Source: a virus. From it: 37,174 nt of DNA. Below, one piece after another: positions 1 to 6,476 of the stretch. Under the pieces are notes generated by a model. It made no database searches, had not been told where the DNA came from, and saw only the letters and a list, made by a program, of their open reading frames with translations. A program made the translations under genes and the position numbers. The stretch spans positions 1 to 37,174 of the IMG/VR virus record IMGVR_UViG_3300030102_003612. The stretch is one strand, 5' to 3'. The first letter of the stretch is position 1; the number at the start of each line of letters is the position of its first letter.

Positions 1-342
1 ATGACTGTTGACTTTGGAGGGACCACTGTTCTAAACTCTCAGATAAGCCAAGGAACTGCAAGCGTTCACTATGCCTATGAGATCAATATAAAGATTACTA
101 GGATGGGGACTAATAAGCAGTTTATAACAGCAAACTTTGTAGAGGGTGGAGGTTTCAACTCAGCGGCTGGACACGGAGGGTGGAGTTCTCTTCACCGAGA
201 GGGATTCATGTATGAGGAATCTTCCGCAACTGAAAGTTCGGACAATGCTTTAGACTTCAACGTTCAGCATAGTGCTAATTCTAGTGGTGAAAACTTCCTA
301 CTTGATAGTATCGTAGCTCGGGTAATCCCAACTGCTTCCTAG
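1..342 (+). CDS. Possible virion protein, probably 3' part of a longer gene
   Basis: An open frame of 113 codons begins at the first base of the window and ends with TAG at 340-342. An ATG lies at base 1, but no upstream sequence is visible, so no ribosome site can be judged and the frame may be the end of a longer gene. The protein is Gly/Ser/Asn-rich and beta-like, and it ends in an alternating hydrophobic stretch (FLLDSIVARVIPTAS), a style common at C-termini of phage fibre and head-decoration proteins. The family is not recognised. Its stop codon overlaps the stop of the convergent 81-aa minus-strand gene by two bases. A virion role is inferred from composition and neighbourhood only. Confidence 0.55.
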   Translation: MTVDFGGTTVLNSQISQGTASVHYAYEINIKITRMGTNKQFITANFVEGGGFNSAAGHGGWSSLHREGFMYEESSATESSDNALDFNVQHSANSSGENFLLDSIVARVIPTAS

Positions 343-584
343 CCTAAAAGCATATCACCACGCTTAAGTGAGTTGAACAGGCGAGTGTAGAACAATTCAC
401 GAAGAGAATCTAATTCTCTCATCACGCTCGTCAGATTCCTAAGGGTGTTCTCGTTTATCTTCTTCTCATCTTTGACGGTTTTAAGAACATCAATACAGCT
501 ATCGATCATGTTTTGCTGATCTTTCGTAACCTTGTTGATTGTATCAACTTGTGCTTCTTTCGTAATAATCTCAGAATCGGACAT
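339..584 (-). CDS. Small helical protein of unknown function downstream of uvsW
   Basis: This 81-aa protein is charged and almost entirely helix-forming, with heptad-like spacing of Leu and Ile between residues 10 and 70 (for example LRNLTSVMRELDSLRELF). No signal peptide, membrane segment or Cys pair is seen. Its ATG at 584 lies 14 bases inside the end of the UvsW-like helicase gene on the same strand, which suggests one transcript and translational coupling. T4 also has small genes after uvsW (uvsW.1, uvsY), but I see no convincing match to the 137-aa UvsY. A role in recombination or replication is a guess from position. The 3' end just overlaps the convergent plus-strand gene at 340-342. 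Confidence 0.65.
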   Translation of the reverse strand: MSDSEIITKEAQVDTINKVTKDQQNMIDSCIDVLKTVKDEKKINENTLRNLTSVMRELDSLRELFYTRLFNSLKRGDMLLG

Positions 585-1956
585 TGTGTACCTCGAACTT
601 TAGTCTTTTATAGTGTTGTATCCTTTGCTTTGAGTGGTTTTCCAGATAAGGTATGCGATCATAGAAGTCATAGAAATACATCTTATCTTTACCGTCTGCT
701 TTACGAATACCTCTACCTAATCCCTGTAGTGTGGGAACCTCACCTGATAAACCCCTAGCGTTGATCATATGAGTGATCTCATCAATGCTAATACCAGTTT
801 GCATGACGTTAGTGCCAATGATTGTAGCGGCCTTATCGTCCTTTACAAACTTGTTGATGATATCGTATCTACTATCGATATCATCCTTACCCTCGATAGT
901 GTAACAATTATCAACCCTTTCTTGTAAGTTCTCAATGTGCTGCAAGTTCTTTACAAGAATTAAGATCTTTGCTTTAGGGTTAGACTGATATATCTTTGAT
1001 ACAATTGTCTTAATCTTGTCGTTACGCCTGTCACAGTTTACTACGTATTGGTCGTAAATATCAAGATAAGATAATCCGTCTTTCACAGATGATTCAGGAG
1101 TGTTATCCACTACCTGAATGATTGGTCTAGCAAGAGCACCGTCTTTGATAAGGTCTTCTGCTGTGCGAGTCGTGTAGACAGCCCCGAAGGAGCCCTCTAG
1201 AACCATCCTAGCGTTGATATCTTTTGCCTTCTCCCTTGGAGGGGTAGCAGTAAATGCAAGCCTGTAGGAGGCGTTAGGGAAGCTCTCAATGGCTGCTATC
1301 GTGGTCTCACCTCTACAAAACTGATGGGCTTCATCAACCATAAGCAACTCAGTCTCATGCAAGTGCGTGTCAATTATACGCTCGATACTTTGAACTGTGG
1401 ATAACATCACCTTACCAGGAACGTAACCCTCACCTGAATTGTACCCTAGATCTCGAATACCACACTTTTTAAAGAACTCATAGGTTTGGTTTAGAATCCC
1501 TTTCTCACGAAATAGGACGACGGCTGTGATATCTTGATCGTGTTGTAACGAAGCAATACACCCAGCCATAATAAGGGTCTTACCGGATCCCGTAGGACTG
1601 TCTACAATAGCCCTGCGTTTTTTAAGGCATTGATATATTGCTTTCTCTTGATATTCACGGTATTCAAAATTACCGACCGAGGGAATATAAGGCTCTTGCT
1701 CTTCGAGTCTGTTTTCCCACTCAATATCTGTTGCTCCTATTTCTTTCAGGTCGGCTACGATGCGGTTAAGAAGGCCAGTCTTAAACTTTCCATTAGCTCC
1801 AAAGTATCGCTTCTTACCATCCCAACGCCTCTTTTTGTAAGCTTGTGAGTACTCGTGCCCAGGGACAGGGAAAGAGTACTTCTCTTTTAGTGCCGAAATT
1901 ATCTTTGGATTGTCGGTTTCTAACGTGGACGTTAAATTACCTACTACTATTCGCAT
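571..1956 (-). CDS. uvsW: UvsW-like superfamily 2 DNA helicase
   Basis: A 461-aa helicase close in length to T4 UvsW (about 500 aa). In T4, UvsW unwinds branched DNA and R-loops and drives the switch from origin-dependent to recombination-dependent replication. Visible motifs are a Q-motif-like region near residues 99-105 (YREYQEK), Walker A PTGSGKT at 121-127, DEAH at 208-211, motif III-like FTATPP at 235-240, and an Arg-finger motif VI QGLGRGIRK at 411-419. The first 100 residues form an N-terminal domain like that of UvsW (KKRRWDGKKRYF at 41-52). It lies on the minus strand, opposite to the late genes, and shares a 36-base divergent region with the gp26-like gene. No clear Shine-Dalgarno sequence is seen before the ATG. 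Family assignment is strong, and the exact name rests on context plus architecture. Confidence 0.9.
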   Translation of the reverse strand: MRIVVGNLTSTLETDNPKIISALKEKYSFPVPGHEYSQAYKKRRWDGKKRYFGANGKFKTGLLNRIVADLKEIGATDIEWENRLEEQEPYIPSVGNFEYREYQEKAIYQCLKKRRAIVDSPTGSGKTLIMAGCIASLQHDQDITAVVLFREKGILNQTYEFFKKCGIRDLGYNSGEGYVPGKVMLSTVQSIERIIDTHLHETELLMVDEAHQFCRGETTIAAIESFPNASYRLAFTATPPREKAKDINARMVLEGSFGAVYTTRTAEDLIKDGALARPIIQVVDNTPESSVKDGLSYLDIYDQYVVNCDRRNDKIKTIVSKIYQSNPKAKILILVKNLQHIENLQERVDNCYTIEGKDDIDSRYDIINKFVKDDKAATIIGTNVMQTGISIDEITHMINARGLSGEVPTLQGLGRGIRKADGKDKMYFYDFYDRIPYLENHSKQRIQHYKRLKFEVHNVRF

Positions 1957-1957
1957 A

Positions 1958-1970
1958 TACTATAATAGTA
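1958..1970. promoter_or_regulatory. AT-rich inverted repeat in divergent promoter region
   Basis: TACTATAATAGTA is a perfect 6+1+6 inverted repeat centred between uvsW (minus) and the gp26-like gene (plus). It contains TATAAT/TATAATA on the plus strand, which resembles a sigma-70 -10 box or a T4 late box lacking one A. No good -35 hexamer is visible at the right distance. The intergenic gap is only 36 bases, so this is the likely place for a shared or divergent promoter. Confidence 0.35.
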
Positions 1971-1992
1971 ATTGTTACATGCGAGGTAATTT

Positions 1993-2748
1993 ATGAGTCA
2001 GAATAGGAAAATAAAAGAAAGCTCGGGAGATGCTAGGGATGACGCTTTGGATGCGTTGTTTAAAGATTATCAGAACGAGCCCGTAACCATTACAAATCTA
2101 CCCTCCAAAGGTAAGTTTTATTCAGGATACCAGGGTATAGAGTTAAAGCCGTTGACCTTCCTTGATGAGCAGAAAATACTGAGTTCAAAAGGTGCGAACG
2201 TAGATATTGTCTCTAAGTTGTTAGAAAAGACAGTTGAGGGTGTGGATATTGAAGAACTTTTATCCATGGATAAAATGTTCCTCCTGATGAAGGTCCGTGA
2301 GCTTTCTTACGGTGATAAGTATGATTTCAATATTACTTGTCCAAATTGCACCTCTGAGATTCAAACATCTCTTAATTTATCTGAGAATTTAAATATGACT
2401 CAGGTGCCTGATGACCTGTCGGATCCCAGAGAAATTATGCTTCCGAGGCTGAAGGTAAAGGCTGAAGTGAGATTTCCTAGAAGCCGGGAGGAGGTTCTCC
2501 TGTCTAGTCCAGAGGAAGTTTACAAAAATATGTATAGGTTTGTGGTATCCGTTGATGATAATCCAGACCCGGTATTTATCTCTAAAGCCCTGAAAAGAAT
2601 GCACATTCAGGATGTAAAAACCATTATGGCCGAGCTAAACAAGGGCGAATACGGTGTGAACCCCCGATTCATCTTTGAGTGCCCAGAGTGCTCGCACACG
2701 GAGACCATGGCAATCCCGATGGATGTCAATTTTTTTTCAGTGAGCTAA
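1993..2748 (+). CDS. 26: gp26-like baseplate hub assembly protein (0-frame product)
   Basis: This 251-aa protein resembles the T4 gp26 baseplate family, which is needed to assemble the baseplate hub. It has a charged N-terminal tail (1-30), a conserved-looking block VTITNLPSKGKFY at 31-43 followed by LKPLTFLDEQ, and two Cys pairs, C116-PN-C119 and C230-PE-C233. The pairs could form one zinc ribbon interrupted by about 110 residues. It ends in PMDVNFFSVS. A GAGG ribosome site at 1983-1986 precedes the ATG. The last codons cross a run of eight T (2730-2737), which can shift ribosomes into the -1 frame and add 55 residues (separate entry). T4 is about 208 aa for gp26. Confidence is good for the family, with the precise role taken from T4. 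Confidence 0.82.
   Translation: MSQNRKIKESSGDARDDALDALFKDYQNEPVTITNLPSKGKFYSGYQGIELKPLTFLDEQKILSSKGANVDIVSKLLEKTVEGVDIEELLSMDKMFLLMKVRELSYGDKYDFNITCPNCTSEIQTSLNLSENLNMTQVPDDLSDPREIMLPRLKVKAEVRFPRSREEVLLSSPEEVYKNMYRFVVSVDDNPDPVFISKALKRMHIQDVKTIMAELNKGEYGVNPRFIFECPECSHTETMAIPMDVNFFSVS
2730..2736 (+). promoter_or_regulatory. Candidate -1 programmed ribosomal frameshift site (T TTT TTT)
   Basis: In the gp26 reading frame the codons here are AAT TTT TTT TCA. The heptamer T TTT TTT fits the X XXY YYZ rule for tandem -1 slippage exactly, inside an 8-T run at 2730-2737. The 0 frame stops ten bases downstream, at TAA 2746-2748. The -1 frame stays open to 2903. A small inverted repeat, ATCCT-CAG-AGGAT at 2759-2771, lies about 22 bases downstream; it may help, though that spacing is long for a stimulator. 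The site is inferred from sequence only. Confidence 0.6.
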
Positions 2749-2903
2749 CTAACAGTTTATCCTCAGAGGATCTTCTTTATCAAGCGTATATATTAGTAAA
2801 TAAGGTAGGCTTATCCTATTCGGACGTTAAATCCATGAACCAGAGAGAACGCTTATCCTTCATTAATTTTTATACAGAAGAATTAAAGAAGCTGGAGAGT
2901 TAG
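2736..2903 (+). CDS. Frameshift extension of gp26, gp51/tail-chaperone-like helical module
   Basis: These 55 codons follow in the -1 frame from the slippery site. They encode FSELTNSLSSEDLLYQAYIL onward, with YSDVKSM then RERLSFINFYTEELKKLE at the end. The segment is short, helical and charged. It recalls the small helical proteins, with a Glu-Arg then aromatic signature, that follow gp26-like genes in many contractile-tail loci; T4 places gene 51 directly after gene 26. The only in-frame initiator is a GTG at 2679, buried in the zinc-ribbon codons of gp26 with no clear ribosome site. Expression as a 303-aa gp26 fusion (248 + 55 residues) is therefore the simplest reading. The next gene starts two bases after its stop. 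Confidence 0.6.
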   Translation, partial: FSELTNSLSSEDLLYQAYILVNKVGLSYSDVKSMNQRERLSFINFYTEELKKLES

Positions 2904-2904
2904 C

Positions 2905-3849
2905 ATGAAAATCAACGGAAATCAAGTTACTACGCGGCACGAGAGGCCCACTGTCCAGGGTCCTACGGCCCTGTTATTATACTTCATAAATGATGGTCAA
3001 TACGCTGATCCTTATGATATCAGTGGAGTCTCCATTTTCGCAGCTTCGGACAATCAGTCCCCTAGCTCAGTCATTACTGCTGATGGGGAGATAAAAAGCA
3101 CGGCTTCGGATGATGTCCTCATGCACTTCTCTAATAGTGCAACCAGGACAACTAACGCCGCGTTTGACGCATCGAATTACAATGCTAACTCAGACTCGTC
3201 CGGTATCTACAAACTTTCGACGGGCAAGTTTGCATGTGTTTTAAATCAGGCCTCAGTTCTCCCTAGCGGTGTTTTCAACCTCTCGGGCACCAGTACAATC
3301 GCTAACAGAGTTTCTTCTACGGGGGACTATATTGACGTTTGGACAGTAAAGAGAGTTGCGGGATCTGACCTCGATACCATCATAAATGAGTTCACTTTGA
3401 CGGAGGATAGGTTCTTTGGTGTGACCGAGCCACTCCTCTTTAGGGTTGCCACTAGGCTTGAGAATAATTACTTGGTGCTTGGTTCAAAGGTAGATTTGAA
3501 GTTTACTAATGAGTTCACTCTTGAGAATGCAAATATTGATCGGAGTATCGTAAATCTATTTAAACAATCTCTGGTCACTGACCCTATGATTGAGATTTAC
3601 AAGAAAAATCAAGACAGGAATTTACCTGCAAGGGTTACCGTTTCTGGGTATTCAGACACCTCGGGTTACGCGGATACGACCTCCGAAAACACTGTTGTTC
3701 TCACATTCAACACTGAGGACTTAAAAACTCACTCGGAGTTACTCGCTGGTAACTTGGGGTCGGTGACTGGTACTTACGTTGCTAGGCTGAAATTTACAGC
3801 CTTGGACCAAACCATTGTATCAAATGATATGGCCTTTATTATACGCTAG
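2905..3849 (+). CDS. Virion-type structural protein, family not recognised
   Basis: This 314-aa protein has the Ser/Thr/Asn-rich, beta-strand-rich make-up of phage virion proteins. No catalytic motif, membrane segment or signal peptide is seen. The segment LLYFINDGQYADPYDISGV at 24-42 looks like a conserved N-terminal beta module, and ARLKFTALDQTIVSNDMAFIIR closes the protein. Its ATG follows the stop of the gp26 extension by one base, with GGAGAG at 2894-2899 as ribosome site, so it is in the gp26 operon. The 3' end overlaps the convergent primase gene by 30 bases. A baseplate or tail-associated role is inferred from operon position only. Confidence 0.7.
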   Translation: MKINGNQVTTRHERPTVQGPTALLLYFINDGQYADPYDISGVSIFAASDNQSPSSVITADGEIKSTASDDVLMHFSNSATRTTNAAFDASNYNANSDSSGIYKLSTGKFACVLNQASVLPSGVFNLSGTSTIANRVSSTGDYIDVWTVKRVAGSDLDTIINEFTLTEDRFFGVTEPLLFRVATRLENNYLVLGSKVDLKFTNEFTLENANIDRSIVNLFKQSLVTDPMIEIYKKNQDRNLPARVTVSGYSDTSGYADTTSENTVVLTFNTEDLKTHSELLAGNLGSVTGTYVARLKFTALDQTIVSNDMAFIIR

Positions 3850-4770
3850 ATACATTAAATGAAGTGCATCTAGCTTACCGATCTTCTCAGCCTCTGTTTT
3901 TAGGAAGTCTGAACCCTTCTTGACGAGCATCTCATTCCAGTCTTTGTAAGGAGTGGAGGGCACAACTGAGAAGAGATCATCTCTACGGATCCAGTGGGCA
4001 AGGTCCATAAACTTCTTTCGGCCCTTTGTACCTGCTTCATCATTATCAAATGCACACACGAGAGGACCGGTGTATTGGCTGAGTTGAAGGATTTGCTCAC
4101 GGCTTGTAAAGCAGCTTAGAGTCGTCGTAGCATTCAACCCTACCGCCTGTAGGCTAAGGCAATCAAAGACGCCCTCAGTGATGTATAGCGGCTCCTGAGA
4201 ACCATAATCAAAGGGGTATAGAACCTGAGAACTTTTGAGGTTCTTGCAGTTGAGATACTTGGGCTGCTCATCGCCAAGAGCCCTTGCTTGGAAGTAAAAA
4301 AGCTTACCGTTGCGATTAATAAACGGGATGATCAGTCTACCTCGATACTTGCCATCCGTAGCGATATAGAACTTAAACTGATCTACGCCACGAGACTGAA
4401 CAAAAGGATGATCCTCTACAACCTTAAAGTTATCAGCTTCATCAAGGTCAGATTCAATCTGATTTGGGTCAAACTCCTCGATAGGACGCCGACCCTTATA
4501 ACCAGCCATGAAGTCTTCAAAGACAAACTTCTCGTAGGCCTCACGGTAGCTGCACTTCTCTAGGATAGCGTAAAGCTTGAGAAAGTTCCCTACCTCGCCA
4601 GTCTTGAAGCATCTCCATAACCCAGTTTCAGTGTTAATGGACATGTGACGCTTATAGTCATTATCTACAAAGATAGATGGAACTACTAACTCAGTATCGT
4701 CGCTCTGAAGTCTATAATTAGACTGGAACTTGTTCAAGCAATACTTTCTAATGAAGGAATCAGAGCCCAT
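3820..4770 (-). CDS. 61: DNA primase, T4 gp61-like, with degenerate zinc-binding domain
   Basis: The 316-aa product matches T4 gp61 (342 aa) in size and order of parts. T4 gp61 makes RNA primers with the gp41 helicase. A TOPRIM core is clear: the Glu motif YITEG at 196-200, and the Asp motif FDNDEAG at 241-247. RGRLIIPFINRNGKLFYFQAR (144-163 region) and PYKDWNEML are also primase-like. The N-terminal zinc domain keeps its shape (HMSINTETGLWRCFKTGEVGNF at 42-63) but only one Cys (C54) of the four in T4 gp61. I chose the ATG at 4770, giving MGSDSFIRKY, because longer starts (4809, 4845) lie inside the divergent nuclease gene and add unlikely residues. No strong ribosome site precedes 4770. Confidence 0.85.
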   Translation of the reverse strand: MGSDSFIRKYCLNKFQSNYRLQSDDTELVVPSIFVDNDYKRHMSINTETGLWRCFKTGEVGNFLKLYAILEKCSYREAYEKFVFEDFMAGYKGRRPIEEFDPNQIESDLDEADNFKVVEDHPFVQSRGVDQFKFYIATDGKYRGRLIIPFINRNGKLFYFQARALGDEQPKYLNCKNLKSSQVLYPFDYGSQEPLYITEGVFDCLSLQAVGLNATTTLSCFTSREQILQLSQYTGPLVCAFDNDEAGTKGRKKFMDLAHWIRRDDLFSVVPSTPYKDWNEMLVKKGSDFLKTEAEKIGKLDALHLMYLAYNKGHII

Positions 4771-5557
4771 GTTTATAAATAGTATTAGTGCCTCTAAGAG
4801 TGACATCATAGACCAGTGCCTGTGGAAATACAGACTGAAATACATCTTGAAGCTGCCGGGATTCGGCTCGAAGAATGAGGATGCTTTGAACTTCGGATCT
4901 TTTATTCACAAGATATTTGAACTGGGCTACAAAGAGAGGGACATGAAGTCCTTGTTGAGAATTGCGGAACAAGAGCGTGCGACCTACAAGGTCCCCTTCC
5001 GTGATAATGATAGGATGAAGTCCTGTCTAGAAAACTTCATAATTTGGAATCAGGGTCTGGGCGAGACCATGTCCACTGAACAAGTTGTGAACGTCCCTAT
5101 GGATGAGAAACACGACATTAACTTTATAGGTGTCATTGACCGCGTTATCAAGGGGAGCGATGGAGGTTATCTTGTTGTTGACTACAAGACATCTAAGAGA
5201 GAGAAGAAGAAAAAGACTCTCATGGATGACAATCAATTAAAAGGATACGCTTGGGCTATCCACAAACTTTATGATGTGCCATACAATAAGATTTACTGCG
5301 CTCACTACTACCCGGTAACCGGTAACTTTGTTGCTGTAAAGTTTAGTAAGTTTCAGATCGATCGCTGGAAGAAGCAACAGATTGAAAAGGTATGGCGCAT
5401 TCGAAAAAAGAAGAAGGATGAGTTCTGGGCTCAGGAAAACATCTTCTGTGATTGGTGTGAATACAAAGATGCTTGCCCGAGGTTTAATTCAGAGTCTATT
5501 GTCTGTCAAAGAATTGACGAACAGAAAGAGCTTAAAAAGCAACTAAACAACAAATAA
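4769..5557 (+). CDS. PD-(D/E)XK nuclease with probable 4Fe-4S cluster (Cas4/RecB-like)
   Basis: The 262-aa protein carries the RecB-family motif set: GSFIH with H47, GVIDR with D124, VVDYKTSK with D138 and K140, and QLKGYAW with Q156 and Y160. These form the metal and active site of single-strand DNA exonucleases of this family. One N-terminal Cys (C17, in IIDQCLWKYRL) and a C-terminal cluster C227-x2-C230-x5-C236 match the four-Cys 4Fe-4S pattern of Cas4 and AddB. AAGGA at 4754-4758 supports the ATG at 4769 rather than 4730. It diverges from the primase gene and is the only plus-strand replication-type gene here. A DNA end-processing role in recombination is inferred. No CRISPR genes are nearby, so a CRISPR role is not supported. 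Confidence 0.85.
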   Translation: MFINSISASKSDIIDQCLWKYRLKYILKLPGFGSKNEDALNFGSFIHKIFELGYKERDMKSLLRIAEQERATYKVPFRDNDRMKSCLENFIIWNQGLGETMSTEQVVNVPMDEKHDINFIGVIDRVIKGSDGGYLVVDYKTSKREKKKKTLMDDNQLKGYAWAIHKLYDVPYNKIYCAHYYPVTGNFVAVKFSKFQIDRWKKQQIEKVWRIRKKKKDEFWAQENIFCDWCEYKDACPRFNSESIVCQRIDEQKELKKQLNNK

Positions 5558-5690
5558 GGATTGCGGCAAACACCATAACGATGAGAATCTCCAGGCCCTC
5601 ATCGTCATCTCGAATTAATTTGTCTTTAGCACTTCTTTTCGACTGTGTGTGGACAAGGCTGGAGATGAGGTGCTTCGTGAGATCGTTCAT
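5532..5690 (-). CDS. Small membrane protein, 52 aa
   Basis: A 52-codon frame begins at ATG 5690 and ends at TAA 5532-5534. Residues 1-31 are polar and basic (MNDLTKHLISSLVHTQSKRS). Residues 32-52 form one hydrophobic helix, GLEILIVMVFAAILICCLVAF, running to the C-terminus, so a tail-anchored or single-pass membrane protein is likely. Its ATG overlaps the TGA of the upstream 96-aa gene as ATGA, a usual sign of translational coupling and the main support that it is real. It overlaps the convergent nuclease gene by 26 bases. The function is unknown. A membrane role in lysis control or replication attachment is possible but not shown. Confidence 0.65.
   Translation of the reverse strand: MNDLTKHLISSLVHTQSKRSAKDKLIRDDDEGLEILIVMVFAAILICCLVAF
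5578..5605. repeat. Inverted repeat, possible stem-loop downstream of nuclease gene
   Basis: ACGATGAG (5578-5585) and CTCATCGT (5598-5605) form a perfect 8-bp stem with a 12-base loop, 20 bases past the nuclease stop. No T run follows at once, so it is a weak terminator at best. It also lies inside the 52-aa minus-strand gene, so it may be chance. Confidence 0.3.
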
Positions 5691-5977
5691 AGTTCTTTAA
5701 TCTTTCCTTTGATTATAGGAAAGTAGATCTCGTAGTCAATATCCTCTAGAAAAGTTTTTATCACTTCCTCGTTAAATCCCGAATCAACAACTAGAAACTT
5801 ATACACAGTTTGTAGCTTTAAGGGTTTACGAGTATCTAGCGACTTAAGAAGTTTAAGTTGATAGAGGCTAGGTAATCTTTTACCATACTTAAAACTCCAT
5901 TTATCTACAAAGTCACTAGAGAACGTAAAGTTCAGTAAATCGATAGTTTCAACTAAATCCTCTTCTAATGTGCTCAT
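5687..5977 (-). CDS. Hypothetical 96-aa protein
   Basis: A 96-aa, mixed charged and aromatic, largely helical protein with no Cys pairs, membrane segment or known motif that I recognise. A middle segment, LPSLYQLKLLKSLDTRKPLK (36-55), is basic, while the ends are acidic (MSTLEEDLVET; EDIDYEIYFPII). It heads a two-gene minus-strand unit with the 52-aa membrane protein, joined by ATGA. Upstream of its ATG the minus strand reads TATAGGAT then ATG, so the AGGA is only one base away, a poor ribosome site. It diverges from the late promoter at 5982. An early or middle gene role is inferred from strand and company only. Confidence 0.65.
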   Translation of the reverse strand: MSTLEEDLVETIDLLNFTFSSDFVDKWSFKYGKRLPSLYQLKLLKSLDTRKPLKLQTVYKFLVVDSGFNEEVIKTFLEDIDYEIYFPIIKGKIKEL

Positions 5978-5979
5978 AT

Positions 5980-5997
5980 CCTATAAATAGTTATAGG
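5980..5997 (+). promoter_or_regulatory. T4-type late promoter TATAAATA inside a perfect inverted repeat
   Basis: TATAAATA at 5982-5989 equals the T4 late promoter box read by the gp55/gp33 late sigma system. Transcription would start a few bases beyond 5989 and run into the tail gene cluster that begins at 6051. The box sits in CCTATAA-ATAG-TTATAGG, a perfect 7+4+7 inverted repeat. A second, weaker box-like CTAAATA lies at about 6020. The location, between a minus-strand early-type unit and the plus-strand late cluster, fits well. Confidence 0.6.
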
Positions 5998-6050
5998 GGT
6001 AAGGTGGTCTAGAAAAGCACTAAATATCTTAGATTTACTAAATTATTACA

Positions 6051-6476
6051 ATGAGTTCTAGATTGACTGGTGAGTTTGCTGAGAGATTAACTCCGTTCTC
6101 AAATAAGAGAGATCCAGATACCGGCAATCCCCTACCCCCTAACGCCCCAGAAACAAGTTACCTGGGTCTAAGGCCAGGAGATCTGATTCAAGTAACTTAT
6201 TCAGGATCTGTTAGGTATGGGCTGATTTTATCCTCTAGGAGAACTAGCAGTGGTATATTCCTCTCCACAAGAGGTAATGACTTGATAAATTTTATGGACA
6301 TTGGAGGCTTATCTGACGCCATGTTTTCCTTAATGATAAATAACCTATACAACAACCAGAGTGCTTGTAGGTATCGGTCCAGGATGATTCTCAGTGCTTT
6401 TTTGGGCAAACAAAACTTTAGAACCTTAAATCAAGATAAAATGACGAATATACTGAAGGTGAAGTTAGGTGGTTGA
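6051..6476 (+). CDS. Hypothetical tail-cluster protein, possible SH3-like fold
   Basis: A 141-aa protein opening the tail gene cluster. Residues 38-60 (LRPGDLIQVTYSGSVRYGLI) read like a small beta-barrel, and GIFLSTRGNDLINFMD is followed by helical NNLYNNQSACRYRSRM with a basic patch. The family is not recognised, though the style matches small conserved proteins in T4-like tail modules. The start at 6051 lies about 60 bases after the late promoter; upstream sequence is AT-rich and shows no strong ribosome site. It overlaps the next gene by 8 bases, so the two are likely translated together. A role beside the tape measure or baseplate is inferred from position. Confidence 0.7.
   Translation: MSSRLTGEFAERLTPFSNKRDPDTGNPLPPNAPETSYLGLRPGDLIQVTYSGSVRYGLILSSRRTSSGIFLSTRGNDLINFMDIGGLSDAMFSLMINNLYNNQSACRYRSRMILSAFLGKQNFRTLNQDKMTNILKVKLGG

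Noticed and set aside
2679-2735. GTG at 2679 as start of an independent gene
   Set aside because: It lies in the gp26 zinc-ribbon codons, with no clear ribosome site; the translated overlap has no protein-like pattern. The -1 frameshift explains the downstream frame better.
4730-4768. Longer nuclease start at ATG 4730
   Set aside because: The AAGGA site at 4754-4758 serves ATG 4769, and the family motif begins just after MFINSISAS; the extra 13 residues would lie within the primase gene.
4774-4781. TATAAATA as a late promoter
   Set aside because: It sits just inside the nuclease coding region with no gene start downstream, and about two chance copies are expected per strand.
4771-4845. Longer primase start at 4845 or 4809
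   Set aside because: The extra residues lie antisense to conserved nuclease codons and do not resemble primase; ATG 4770 gives a normal gp61 start.
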